Of a stretch of 61,254 nucleotides of DNA, positions 35,963 to 44,515 are shown in pieces (positions within the stretch are counted from its first letter, which is position 1; each line of letters begins with the position of its first letter). The DNA is taken from the NCBI GenBank assembly GCA_015232365.1, contig JADFZU010000011.1:1-61254 (forward strand). Reading direction: 5' to 3'. Both the position numbers and the translations under genes were made by a program. A model generated the notes under the pieces. The model had not been told where the DNA came from and made no database searches. It saw nothing but the letters and a program-made list of their open reading frames with translations. The DNA is from Magnetococcales bacterium (GTDB lineage Bacteria > Pseudomonadota > Magnetococcia > Magnetococcales > JADFYX01).

Positions 35963-38433
35963 GCTGCATCCTCCAATTTTGCTCCACTGCCGGTGAAAGC
36001 AGTCTGTGGAAAATCATCCACCTGAATCACCTTGTTGCAAAGTTCACGAACCTGGGCCAGTTTGTGGGCTTCCATACCGCTCAACAACCTTGCTTTGACA
36101 GCCTCTTCCACAATATTGGCTCCTGGTTCAAGCATACTGTTCTTGGCAAAATCTTTAAGCATACGCTCGACTCCAGACATTTCCACACTCAGTTTGCACG
36201 CCTCCTCCAGCATCGCCATTGGGTCGTCATCTTTAACCGGCATATAGATTCCACCAGTTAAGCGGTCTCTGGTTGCCGATGGGCTGAGCAGCAGATCAGA
36301 AATTTTCAATGTGGTTCTATCGGTTGGTGGAGCCATGGTCCGTCCCAATGGGAAAATCAGCAACTTCAAGACCCAGGCCACAGGACGGTAGGGGAAGTTG
36401 GCCAGAAATTTAGCGAGGGACTCCTCTGCCCCATAAAGATTATGGGCCATGCTCCACTCTACCAGAGGCTGGTCATCTATTTTCCGGCCTTGATCGTGAT
36501 ACCGCTTCATGACTGCAGACCCCAAATAGAGATGGCTTAGAGCATCCGCCATTCTGCCGGAGAGAATCTCCCGGCGTTTCAGGCTTCCACCGAGGGTTAG
36601 AAGGGCTGTGTCGGAGATCAGGGCAAATGCTGCAGACAACCTGCTTAACTGTTTAAAGTATTTTTGCTCAAAACTATCTCCAGGGACTGAGATAGTCTTA
36701 CCGTTGGTCAACCCCTGCCACATGTTTTTAGCCAGAATATTGACCACAAAACCTACATGGCCAAAAAACGCCTTATCAAATTTGTTTAGTGCCAGCAAAG
36801 GATCTTTCTCTTCCAGGGCGTGTAGCTCTTTGAGCAAAAATGGGTGTGCCCTGATAGCCCCTTGACCAAAAACTATCAAGGTCCGGGTAAGAATGTTGGC
36901 CCCTTCAACGGTAATGCCGATGGGAATTGATTGATAAACCCGTGAGAGCAGATTTTTCGGACCGCAGCTAATGGCTGCTCCTCCCATGATATCCATGGCG
37001 TTGTTAACCACTAACCTCATCCTTTCGGTTAGCTGATATTTGGTCAATGCAGAGATTACCGATGGTTTTTCACCCTGGTCTACCGCTCCGGCAGTGAAGG
37101 TTCGAGCCGCCTCCATAAGATAGGTCTGACCGGACATGTGGCCCATCACCTCTGCAACCCCTTCAAAGCGGCCTATGGGCAGGCCAAACTGTTTGCGAAC
37201 CCTTGCATAGTTGCCAACTATCCGGCTGGCAGTTTTTGCAGCACCGGTACTAAGAGCAGGCAGAGATATCGCCCGGCCTTCGGATAGACAGTCCATCAAC
37301 ATCCGCCACCCCTGCCCTACCCGCTCCTGACCACCAATGACCCAGTCCATTGGTATAAAGACATTTTCGCCTTGGGTTGGACCATTCAGGAATGGAACCC
37401 CAAGTGGGTCATGCCTACGACCAATAGTTACGTTTTGGGTTGAGGTTGGAATTAGAGCCAAGGTTATCCCAATTTCATCTCTATCACCTAAAAGATGATC
37501 AGGATCAGATAGTTTAAAAGCCAGCCCCAGAACCGTTGCAACAGGAGCCAGGGTTATGTAGCGTTTGTTCCAGTTTAGCTGAATCCCCAGCACATCTTTT
37601 CTACCTTGAAAGGATGGATTGACAACCACCACCCCACGATCAGGCATTGAACCAGCATCACTACCAGCTTGTGGTCCGGTCAAAGCAAAGCATGGAACCT
37701 CTCGACCATCAGCTAGCCGTGGTAGAAAATGATCACGCTGCCTTTGGGTTCCATAGTGACGGAGTAGTTCGGCAGGACCAAGGGAGTTGGGAACCATCAC
37801 CGTTACAGCAACTGTTACGCTCCGGCTGGCAATCTTGGCGACAATAGTTGAGTGGGCTAGAGCAGAGAACCCCTTACCACCATATTTGGTCTCGATTACC
37901 AGACCAAAAAAACCCTCTTTTTTCAGAAAACTCCAGACATTTGCCGGCAGGTCATGAAGCTGAGATGTAATCTGCCAATCATCAATAATATTACAGAGTT
38001 TCTCCACAGGGCCGTCTATAAACTTCTGCTCGTCAATTGTTAAAGTCGCTTTGGGGATATCGTGAAGCCGCCTCCAATCCGGTGCACCGCTAAACAGCTC
38101 CTTATCCCACCAGACGGTCCCTGCTTCCAACGCCTCTTTTTCAGTAGCTGAGAGTGGTGGCAGGGCTTTTCTGAAAAGCTTGAGGATATGGCCTGTCAGC
38201 AAGCTTTTACGCAGATAGTGGAAGTTGGCAAAAAGGGCGACGAAAACATACAGCCCCAGCAAAATCCATAGACCTGTGCTCCACTGCATTGGGTTTGTTT
38301 GATTGCTGTAGAGAATAAAGCAGCCAAGCAACACTCCCCAAGAGAGACTCCACACCTTCCGTGAATGGTTGTGGTAAGCAAGCCACCAAGAGAGAATCAG
38401 CCCACTAGGAATCAGCCATATAAATATGTCCAT
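35959..38433 (-). CDS. fadE: Acyl-CoA dehydrogenase, FadE type
   Basis: 824 residues from ATG 38433, which has AGGAGAGG upstream; a longer in-frame start at 38478 lacks this. Two N-terminal membrane segments, then an acyl-CoA dehydrogenase core (about 120-560) with FALTGPQAGSDAGSMPD (substrate/flavin loop) and the KYQLTERMRLVVNNAMDIMGGAAI region, then the long C-terminal extension (DUF1974) of the YafH/FadE family. Membrane-associated FAD enzyme making trans-2-enoyl-CoA, the first oxidation step. It lies directly after the papain-fold gene and overlaps fadI. Confidence 0.93.
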   Translation of the reverse strand: MDIFIWLIPSGLILSWWLAYHNHSRKVWSLSWGVLLGCFILYSNQTNPMQWSTGLWILLGLYVFVALFANFHYLRKSLLTGHILKLFRKALPPLSATEKEALEAGTVWWDKELFSGAPDWRRLHDIPKATLTIDEQKFIDGPVEKLCNIIDDWQITSQLHDLPANVWSFLKKEGFFGLVIETKYGGKGFSALAHSTIVAKIASRSVTVAVTVMVPNSLGPAELLRHYGTQRQRDHFLPRLADGREVPCFALTGPQAGSDAGSMPDRGVVVVNPSFQGRKDVLGIQLNWNKRYITLAPVATVLGLAFKLSDPDHLLGDRDEIGITLALIPTSTQNVTIGRRHDPLGVPFLNGPTQGENVFIPMDWVIGGQERVGQGWRMLMDCLSEGRAISLPALSTGAAKTASRIVGNYARVRKQFGLPIGRFEGVAEVMGHMSGQTYLMEAARTFTAGAVDQGEKPSVISALTKYQLTERMRLVVNNAMDIMGGAAISCGPKNLLSRVYQSIPIGITVEGANILTRTLIVFGQGAIRAHPFLLKELHALEEKDPLLALNKFDKAFFGHVGFVVNILAKNMWQGLTNGKTISVPGDSFEQKYFKQLSRLSAAFALISDTALLTLGGSLKRREILSGRMADALSHLYLGSAVMKRYHDQGRKIDDQPLVEWSMAHNLYGAEESLAKFLANFPYRPVAWVLKLLIFPLGRTMAPPTDRTTLKISDLLLSPSATRDRLTGGIYMPVKDDDPMAMLEEACKLSVEMSGVERMLKDFAKNSMLEPGANIVEEAVKARLLSGMEAHKLAQVRELCNKVIQVDDFPQTAFTGSGAKLEDAA

Positions 38434-38478
38434 TTCACCTCTCCTCCATTTAACAAACAGCTCGGTTAAACAGCTCAA

Positions 38479-39444
38479 TCACTTCTTTTGCTTCTTATCA
38501 TCACTTCTCAACTTAAATGCAGTGATGTTGTGGGGCACTACATCGCTAAGTTTACCGGTAATCACACCAAGACTATTCCTGGCTGAATTCCAACCGATAG
38601 TTGCCCCAGAATCCTCCCCCTCCCGTTCAGGAATAAAACAGTCACCATAGGCGTTGCAGACCATACCATTATGATCCCATGGCAGGTTGCGGTAGTCAGT
38701 TAAATCATCTTCATTTAGCAGTGGATATTTAACTATGTCAAAATAGGGTGATACATCAAAATCACGTGGGGCCATGGTACGAAAGTTTCGCCGGTACATG
38801 ACCAACTCACCTTTACTGTTCTGTTCTAGAACCGGAATAATTGGGAAACTGACGGTCATAAAGGCTCTGGCTAACATCGATGAGCATACCGCTTTATGCC
38901 GGCCTCTTGTGTAGTGCCAATAGAGCCTTGACCCCCAACGCAGAGGAAAAATTTTGAATGGAGATAAAAACCGGAACAGGTCAACAATATAGCGGAAATC
39001 GTACTGACAGCCTAAATGGTTGGCAACAAAACGGATCACCCTTACGTTATCCTCCTCAGCTAATCCATTAGCCCGGCATATACGTATATGATGACTGCCA
39101 TACTCATTTTGCATGTCAGAGACTACTACGCCACGATCCATCAATGCTTCAATAATCAGCAGACGGTGTGGAGGTCCGTCATAGTGTTGGGAGACCAGAC
39201 GACGGGTGGCAAGATCGGTTATACTGTCTAGGGAGCCGATACAGATGGCGGCGTGGGACCAGGAGCTGTGGGTGGCAATCTTGATAAGGCGGCTAGCCTT
39301 GCTTCGGCCTTCAACCAGAACAACATCACCTGGCTTGATTACCGATCTAATCCTGCGAAAATTACACAAAGGAAGCCCAAGGGCCGGTCTCTCCTTAATC
39401 AGCCACCTAATTACTCGATCAAAAATCCATCTGGTAACTTTCAT
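38479..39444 (-). CDS. YiiX/LRAT-like permuted papain-fold protein
   Basis: 321-residue protein with the permuted NlpC/P60 (YiiX/LRAT-like) pattern. GDVVLVEGRSKASRLIKIATHSSWSHAAIC supplies the histidine (H64), E99 in IIEAL is a likely third residue, and KAVCSSMLARAF supplies the cysteine (C187). The order His, Glu, Cys is that of permuted papains. Such enzymes cleave or transfer acyl or amide groups. It is the first gene of the beta-oxidation block, 45 bp before the preferred fadE start, which suggests work on acylated substrates (inference). Ribosome site AAGGAG. No signal peptide. Confidence 0.78.
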   Translation of the reverse strand: MKVTRWIFDRVIRWLIKERPALGLPLCNFRRIRSVIKPGDVVLVEGRSKASRLIKIATHSSWSHAAICIGSLDSITDLATRRLVSQHYDGPPHRLLIIEALMDRGVVVSDMQNEYGSHHIRICRANGLAEEDNVRVIRFVANHLGCQYDFRYIVDLFRFLSPFKIFPLRWGSRLYWHYTRGRHKAVCSSMLARAFMTVSFPIIPVLEQNSKGELVMYRRNFRTMAPRDFDVSPYFDIVKYPLLNEDDLTDYRNLPWDHNGMVCNAYGDCFIPEREGEDSGATIGWNSARNSLGVITGKLSDVVPHNITAFKLRSDDKKQKK

Positions 39445-39638
39445 AACCGGCTCCTTCTTACACGGGGCCTAATTTAGCAATCAACTCCTTTTTTTAAAGT
39501 TAGGCTGTGAAAATTCAGCAGCCAATTAGCCCTATTGTAGAGTTTGAGCAGGAAAAACTCATAAAAGTTCCACAGAGACTCCTTACGGCACAGTTGCCGA
39601 ATAGGTAATGTTATAGTTTTAATTGAACAAATTAATGG

Positions 39639-40373
39639 CTAAAAAATATTTGGCTTGGCATCAATGCAGTTAATAAAAGACTCTTCCAATGATTGCCCGG
39701 GAAATTGCTTCCGGCACTCTTTAGGAGAGCCGACAAAACGGAGGTGGCCGTTATGCAGAATAGCCATGCGGTCACACAACTCCTCAACATCGGCAAGAAG
39801 GTGGGTACTAAAGAAAAGGGAATATCCGGCCTGTTTCATTCTTAGTAGCTGCCGTTTAAGCAGCACTCTCGCTTTAGGGTCGAGGCCGCTCATGGGTTCA
39901 TCTAGGAGCAAAAGGGGTTTTTCACTTAAAAAACAACCAGCAAGACCGAGTTTTTGCGTCATGCCCTTGGAGAATGATCTAACAGGTTTATCCAAAGCGG
40001 CCTTATCCAGATCAAGATGGTCAAGCATGGTTAACACTACCGACTCATGGTAGGGGCGTTGATGGAGCTTCATCATATATTGCAAAAAACTCCGCCCGGT
40101 TAAAAAATATGGGGGGTTGAAACGCTCCGGCAGATAGGCCAGAGAGCTGCGGGCCTCTGTTGAACGGTGGGATTTACCAGCAATCTCAATCTCTCCACCA
40201 TCCATATGGAGAAAATCCAGCATTCCCTTCATCAAGGTGGTTTTTCCCTGGCCGTTAGCCCCGACAAAAGCAAAAAACTCCCCAGTCTCAACGGTAAGAT
40301 CAATCCCTTGCAGAACCTCTTTCTCAACAAATTTTTTTTTGACGTTGGTAAACTTAAGCATCTCTTTAGACAT
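39639..40373 (-). CDS. ABC-2 type transporter ATP-binding protein
   Basis: 244 residues from ATG 40373 (GGA 10 bp upstream; longer in-frame starts lack a site). Walker A GANGQGKTT, signature FSKGMTQKLGLA, Walker B LLLLDEPMSGLD and H-loop STHLLADVEEL are intact. The C-terminal domain is short. Its partner is probably the ABC-2 permease at 42424-43215, separated by a TPR-like gene and the pilin, plus a terminator (40473-40495). The export substrate cannot be read from sequence. Confidence 0.87.
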   Translation of the reverse strand: MSKEMLKFTNVKKKFVEKEVLQGIDLTVETGEFFAFVGANGQGKTTLMKGMLDFLHMDGGEIEIAGKSHRSTEARSSLAYLPERFNPPYFLTGRSFLQYMMKLHQRPYHESVVLTMLDHLDLDKAALDKPVRSFSKGMTQKLGLAGCFLSEKPLLLLDEPMSGLDPKARVLLKRQLLRMKQAGYSLFFSTHLLADVEELCDRMAILHNGHLRFVGSPKECRKQFPGQSLEESFINCIDAKPNIF

Positions 40374-40472
40374 TATACTTTTTCCATTAAAACAATATAG
40401 CAAACAGGTAGAAATGACTTGGATTTATATAATTATAGCTAATTTATAATTGGAACAGTTATAGATACAGAA

Positions 40473-40495
40473 AGACCCGCCAAAAAGGCGGGTCT
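40473..40495 (-). terminator. Rho-independent terminator after the pilin gene
   Basis: AGACCCGCC-5 bp-GGCGGGTCT, a 9-bp GC-rich stem, 43 bp after the pilin stop. On the minus strand the stem is followed by a short TTTCT tract. It separates the pilin from the ABC ATPase gene. Confidence 0.75.
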
Positions 40496-40537
40496 CACTT
40501 TTAAAAACAGCTAACAAAATTTCTGCTTCGAGATTGA

Positions 40538-41437
40538 TTAGAAGAGGTATACAGCACCACAGTCTCGAGCATCCTCAAGAACAGTCCAGTGTGTCGGTGC
40601 ATTAGGCTCACCAGCGATTGGAGCCGTTGCAGCTGTACGTGTGCCATCACTAGCCACATGGTCAGCACACTTAGAGCCAACGTTTGGAGTGGCTGTGCTA
40701 CCACCAACAAGAAAACCATCACCGACCCGAAAGCTGCCAGTGCCCGGATCGCCATCATCTACCTTGGCGTCAATGTTGCTGATAACACCAACAGGAATAC
40801 CCTTGCCGGACCACAACTGATTGGCGAAGGCAGTATTAGCAACATTTGTTCTACCAGTCTGCTCATCATCATAGATCAGGATAACATCACCGCCAAAAGC
40901 ATTCTTGGGACAGACATCCGTAGCACAGACCCAAGTTGCGGTTGTTACAGAATCTGCTGCAGCACCAGTAATTGTTCCATTATAGGCTCCGGAGATATAA
41001 CCTGCATTACCTAACTGCATCCATGCATTGGCCGACTCACTACTGCGGTTTGTATCCTCTGGAATAAAGTCTACCGCTGTTGTATTATACGCAGTTGCTG
41101 CATCCTCAGTAAAACCTATACGGCCATTGCCGTCACCGTCATGACCACCTACTGCCCAAGAACCATCAGTAGTAAATGTCGTTGCCGTCATACCAGGTAT
41201 ATTATTCGATGCTGAGCGATAATCACCAGGCATAGCCCGGTAACGATCGGTAAAGCCAAGGATTGCCGCTTTAAAGCCGTTACTCTGGGTTACAAGGCTG
41301 TGTGATCTGGCACTTGATATCATCTCCTGACCTTTCAGCACTCCACCCAACAACAGGCCGATGATAACCACCACGATGGCAATTTCAATAAGCGTAAAGC
41401 CAGCTTCTTTGCCCTGTTTAAAACCTTTACCGTTCAT
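40538..41437 (-). CDS. Type IV pilin-like / major pseudopilin (prepilin)
   Basis: 299 residues from ATG 41437, with AGAGGGGTG upstream; the longer frame starts far upstream with unlikely codons. Class III-type prepilin leader MNGKGFKQGKEAG then FTLIEIAIVVVIIGLLLGG, the prepilin peptidase site and hydrophobic helix of a type IV pilin. The C-terminal globular domain is Gly/Asp/Thr/Ala-rich with calcium-loop-like stretches (GGHDGDGNGRIG), and cysteines appear near the end (CVCATDVC, DCGAVYLF). It sits last in the MSHA-like cluster before a terminator, so it may be highly expressed. Confidence 0.85.
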   Translation of the reverse strand: MNGKGFKQGKEAGFTLIEIAIVVVIIGLLLGGVLKGQEMISSARSHSLVTQSNGFKAAILGFTDRYRAMPGDYRSASNNIPGMTATTFTTDGSWAVGGHDGDGNGRIGFTEDAATAYNTTAVDFIPEDTNRSSESANAWMQLGNAGYISGAYNGTITGAAADSVTTATWVCATDVCPKNAFGGDVILIYDDEQTGRTNVANTAFANQLWSGKGIPVGVISNIDAKVDDGDPGTGSFRVGDGFLVGGSTATPNVGSKCADHVASDGTRTAATAPIAGEPNAPTHWTVLEDARDCGAVYLF

Positions 41438-41685
41438 AATCACCCCTCTCTTTTCTTTCAATTTTGTAAAATACAAAAAAATCAATACAATTAAGATAGC
41501 TACCTCTATATAAGACTTAGAAACACACAACACAATGCCACAAAACAAGTAGAAATGGCAAGCTAAAAATAGCTTTTTCTATATTTTCTCGCTACTTAAC
41601 ACACGTTAACATTTCAATAGTGTGAATAAACAGGCCCAATGTTAATAAATTGTTAACGCAATAAGTTTAAATTAACAAAAACCGA

Positions 41686-42420
41686 CTACCTCTTGTCAGC
41701 AACCTGTTCCAGCCTCTCAAGGTTCTCATTTAAAAAATTGATCTCCTCTGGCAAAGTAACCTTACCACTTGCTAACAGACCACGAATAAAGAGCCTAGCA
41801 GCCTCTATCTCCCCCATATCTTCCAAAAAGTGAAACTGCATCTGTTTTGCCCATCCTGGTACATTGGCACCGGTAGCATTATCAGCCAAAGCTTTTGCAT
41901 AGCGTAGAGCAAGGGGCAAATCATTAAGACGGTGTTTAGCAAGAATGGCAATATTGCCCAAAGATCGCCACCGTCGGTTAGGATCTTTTAAAAACTCAGT
42001 CAAAACAAACTCCGACATAATCCGCTGAGTATCTTCACGGGGAATATCGGCATACATGTGGCTAGCTGCAATCAGTGGGTAGTGGCTTTTCTGGTCTAGC
42101 TCTAAAATTTTTTCCAACCATCCGCTCAGACGAACAGGGTCAAGGTCCATAAACCGGATGCTAATACCGGATTGATAATCGAAAGCTTGCAGCCATAACA
42201 TTAAGACCTTTGCCAAGGTAACCGGTTCCCCTAAACTGACAACATTTAATAAATCTATTTTTGGCGGGTTTGGTAGATCATCAGCTAAAGCCACCGGTCG
42301 CGGCTGCATAGAGTGGAAAAACATCTGCCCTGATAGCGCAACTGCCAGCAGTATATAGACAGCTAAAGGCACACATGACAAAGGTCGGTCCCGGCCTTTT
42401 ATAGATTTAAAATAACCCAT
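41686..42420 (-). CDS. Membrane-anchored helical (TPR-like) protein
   Basis: 244 residues with one N-terminal membrane segment (about 18-36) and a helical periplasmic domain. Repeated helix pairs (FDYQSGISIRFMDLDPVRLSGWLEKILELDQKSHYPLIAASHMYAD, DPNRRWRSLGNIAILAKHRLNDLPLALRYAKALAD) suggest TPR-like folding, with no strict consensus. Only 3 bp follow the ABC permease stop, so translation is probably coupled. I know no family match; a role with the ABC transporter or pilus is inference. Confidence 0.68.
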   Translation of the reverse strand: MGYFKSIKGRDRPLSCVPLAVYILLAVALSGQMFFHSMQPRPVALADDLPNPPKIDLLNVVSLGEPVTLAKVLMLWLQAFDYQSGISIRFMDLDPVRLSGWLEKILELDQKSHYPLIAASHMYADIPREDTQRIMSEFVLTEFLKDPNRRWRSLGNIAILAKHRLNDLPLALRYAKALADNATGANVPGWAKQMQFHFLEDMGEIEAARLFIRGLLASGKVTLPEEINFLNENLERLEQVADKR

Positions 42421-42423
42421 TAC

Positions 42424-43215
42424 TTAAAAATTCTTCCGGTAGAAATCCATCAGAGCTGCTGCTGACAACAGGGTAGTATATACCCCTCCCTGCACCACAA
42501 CAAATATAAGGTCATCCATGGTTCCGGTTCCGTAGACAAGCCATTCGGAGTTGGTAAAACGGTCCAGAGCCGGAAGCACAAAAGCCAATGCCTCCATCAC
42601 CTGGTTCATAAACCAGTTCACCATGACAAATTTGGGCATAATCGGCCCATGACCGACTAAAATCAGGCTGCTTAACACCCGTGAGAGCAGATATATAACA
42701 AAAACCGTGGTGAAAGCTGCCGGAAGCTGATTGAAAGTAAAAAGACAGAGCTGACTTAAAGCAATGATAATAAGTAGCTCAAAAAACAGAGATATGCCCC
42801 ACAAAGCCACCTGGTCAGCGGTTGAATAGAACAATAGAGAGACCGAAAAGAGTAGTGCTACAAAAAATGCTATAACAGCAAACCCGGTAAATTTGCCAAA
42901 AAAATAGCTGCTGCGGGGAATAGGCAGAGCCAAGACCAGGTCCATACCTTTATCGTTCAGTTCCCGCACCTGGGCGTTTAGAACAAACAGGCAGAGAATC
43001 AACACCCCGGCAAAACGTAGATAAGAGCCAAGAATAGCACTTTGAATAGCAGAGGTCTCAACCACCGACAGAGTTCCGGCAAAGCTTGCCAGCATAACTC
43101 CAAAAAAAAGAACCACTGCTACCAGAGGTAATAACTTGGTTTTCACACCCTCTTGGGTAGTTATCTGGGCAATGGTAAATATAGACTGAGTTGTGGAAAT
43201 TTTTGCGTTATTCAC
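42424..43215 (-). CDS. ABC-2 family permease
   Basis: 263-residue membrane protein with about six hydrophobic segments. ELNDKGMDLVLALPIPRSSYFFGKF is the cytoplasmic motif typical of ABC-2 permeases. GTG start directly follows the stop of the MshK-like gene, so coupled translation is likely. It lies inside the MSHA-like locus and probably uses the ATPase at 39639-40373. Confidence 0.8.
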   Translation of the reverse strand: MNNAKISTTQSIFTIAQITTQEGVKTKLLPLVAVVLFFGVMLASFAGTLSVVETSAIQSAILGSYLRFAGVLILCLFVLNAQVRELNDKGMDLVLALPIPRSSYFFGKFTGFAVIAFFVALLFSVSLLFYSTADQVALWGISLFFELLIIIALSQLCLFTFNQLPAAFTTVFVIYLLSRVLSSLILVGHGPIMPKFVMVNWFMNQVMEALAFVLPALDRFTNSEWLVYGTGTMDDLIFVVVQGGVYTTLLSAAALMDFYRKNF

Positions 43216-43881
43216 TTATTGGCCCATTAATTTGTTCATAAAATCAATTTTTTTGGTAAAACTTTCACGTTTGGAGATCATCTCATTCAAAACTGCCTCA
43301 TCAGAACTCACCCCGGCCTTGGTTTTTCTTTTTTTAACCGCTTTTTTCTTGGCTGCCCGTTTTTTAGATCCTGATTTTTTCTTATCTTTGGCAGCAGAGC
43401 CACCAGCTTTTGCATCTTCATCCATTAGAGTCTCAAACACACCCTGATACGGCTCAAGTATAGCACCGCTTTGACCATCCATTCGCTGTCCGGTTTTAAG
43501 CAGAACCTTCTTATTGCCCTGACTTTTTGTCAGCTCTACCGCAACCCCTTTTACTTTGCCTATGGTGGTAAACTCAACCCCATCGGGGATATCAGCATCT
43601 TCCATTATGGCCGAATTGCCATTCATCCATACAGCTGAAGGGCCTCGAGTACGGATTACATAACCGTTCAGGGTTATGGTCTGCTGTACATTCGGCCTAT
43701 CTTTACCATCCTTCAAGGCATTAATACGCTTTTTACGCAGAGCTTTACGCCGGGCAAAGTCCAGACTTACCCGCTGTTTTTTTGTGGTAAAAAACCGCTG
43801 TATATCCTGCTCTGGCTCAACCGCTGCCAAGCCATTTTGCATCATAAGCATAGCTAGCAAAAAAAACAGTGCTATACGCAT
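43216..43881 (-). CDS. MshK/PilP-like periplasmic assembly protein
   Basis: 221 residues from ATG 43881 (AAGG 9 bp upstream; the longer frame starts at TTG). Signal peptide, then VQQTITLNGYVIRTRGPSAVWMNGN, the strand pattern seen in MshK/PilP-type proteins. The C-terminal part has a Lys/Arg/Ala-rich stretch (GSKKRAAKKKAVKKRKTK, about 165-195). Gene order after the MshJ-like gene supports the MshK role. Identity is by position and short motif, so moderate. Confidence 0.65.
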   Translation of the reverse strand: MRIALFFLLAMLMMQNGLAAVEPEQDIQRFFTTKKQRVSLDFARRKALRKKRINALKDGKDRPNVQQTITLNGYVIRTRGPSAVWMNGNSAIMEDADIPDGVEFTTIGKVKGVAVELTKSQGNKKVLLKTGQRMDGQSGAILEPYQGVFETLMDEDAKAGGSAAKDKKKSGSKKRAAKKKAVKKRKTKAGVSSDEAVLNEMISKRESFTKKIDFMNKLMGQ

Positions 43882-43882
43882 A

Positions 43883-44515
43883 TCAAGAGCCTTTTTCAAG
43901 ATCGCCACCCCAAAATCCAACCCGGCCTTTTATATTAAACCATTTTAGAGTACATTCACCACTCATATTTGGGGCAGCCGAATTCCGCTTGATATCTTTC
44001 ACATCCCGAGTTATCTGACAGCTATTAACAATGGACAACCCCTTGTTACGCTCTTCGAGACGGTCGAGAAGGTCAACCAGGTCAACTTCATGGAGCATAT
44101 TCATTGAGAGGGTCATATCTGTTGACATAATCATGGCATCGCCCTGATCAAAACTAAATCGCAGCTTGAACTCCTGGGCTGGACTGATGGCATAGTTCAA
44201 ACTTGTAAAGTTCAGGTTTCTAGCCTCCTCACTTAAAGTCTCTACCCACTCTACCCGGTCAGTTTCTCCAATAATCCCACGCTGGCGCAGCTTTTGAAAC
44301 TGGGGAAAGTAGATACCAATTTCTTTAACATCAATAGCAGCGACATTCTGCTTACGGCGCATATTTACCACCCGGCGCGACTCTCTTTTATAGCTCTTTT
44401 CTTGCAGGTCGGCAAAATAGGCACTGCCCAAGAACAGAGCAGTAGCTACTCCACAAGCAACAGCTAAAGCTATAGCCATAGGCCGGATCATTTTCAGATC
44501 AACGTGTTTTAGCAT
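43883..44515 (-). CDS. MshJ/PilO-like inner-membrane protein
   Basis: 210 residues from ATG 44515 (AAGG 8 bp upstream; a GTG three codons earlier overlaps the previous gene more). One membrane segment near residues 12-33, then a coiled-coil stretch and an alpha/beta domain (FKLRFSFDQGDAMIMSTDMTLSMNMLHEVDLVDLLDRL) that fits PilO/GspM-type ferredoxin-like folds. It overlaps the MshI-like gene by 17 bp. Function by context: inner-membrane platform of the pilus machine. Confidence 0.65.
   Translation of the reverse strand: MLKHVDLKMIRPMAIALAVACGVATALFLGSAYFADLQEKSYKRESRRVVNMRRKQNVAAIDVKEIGIYFPQFQKLRQRGIIGETDRVEWVETLSEEARNLNFTSLNYAISPAQEFKLRFSFDQGDAMIMSTDMTLSMNMLHEVDLVDLLDRLEERNKGLSIVNSCQITRDVKDIKRNSAAPNMSGECTLKWFNIKGRVGFWGGDLEKGS

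Noticed and set aside
41438-41520. Sigma-54-like TGGCA-TTG motif upstream of the pilin
   Set aside because: The -24 GG is present but the -12 GC is GT, and spacing evidence is weak. Not reported as a promoter.
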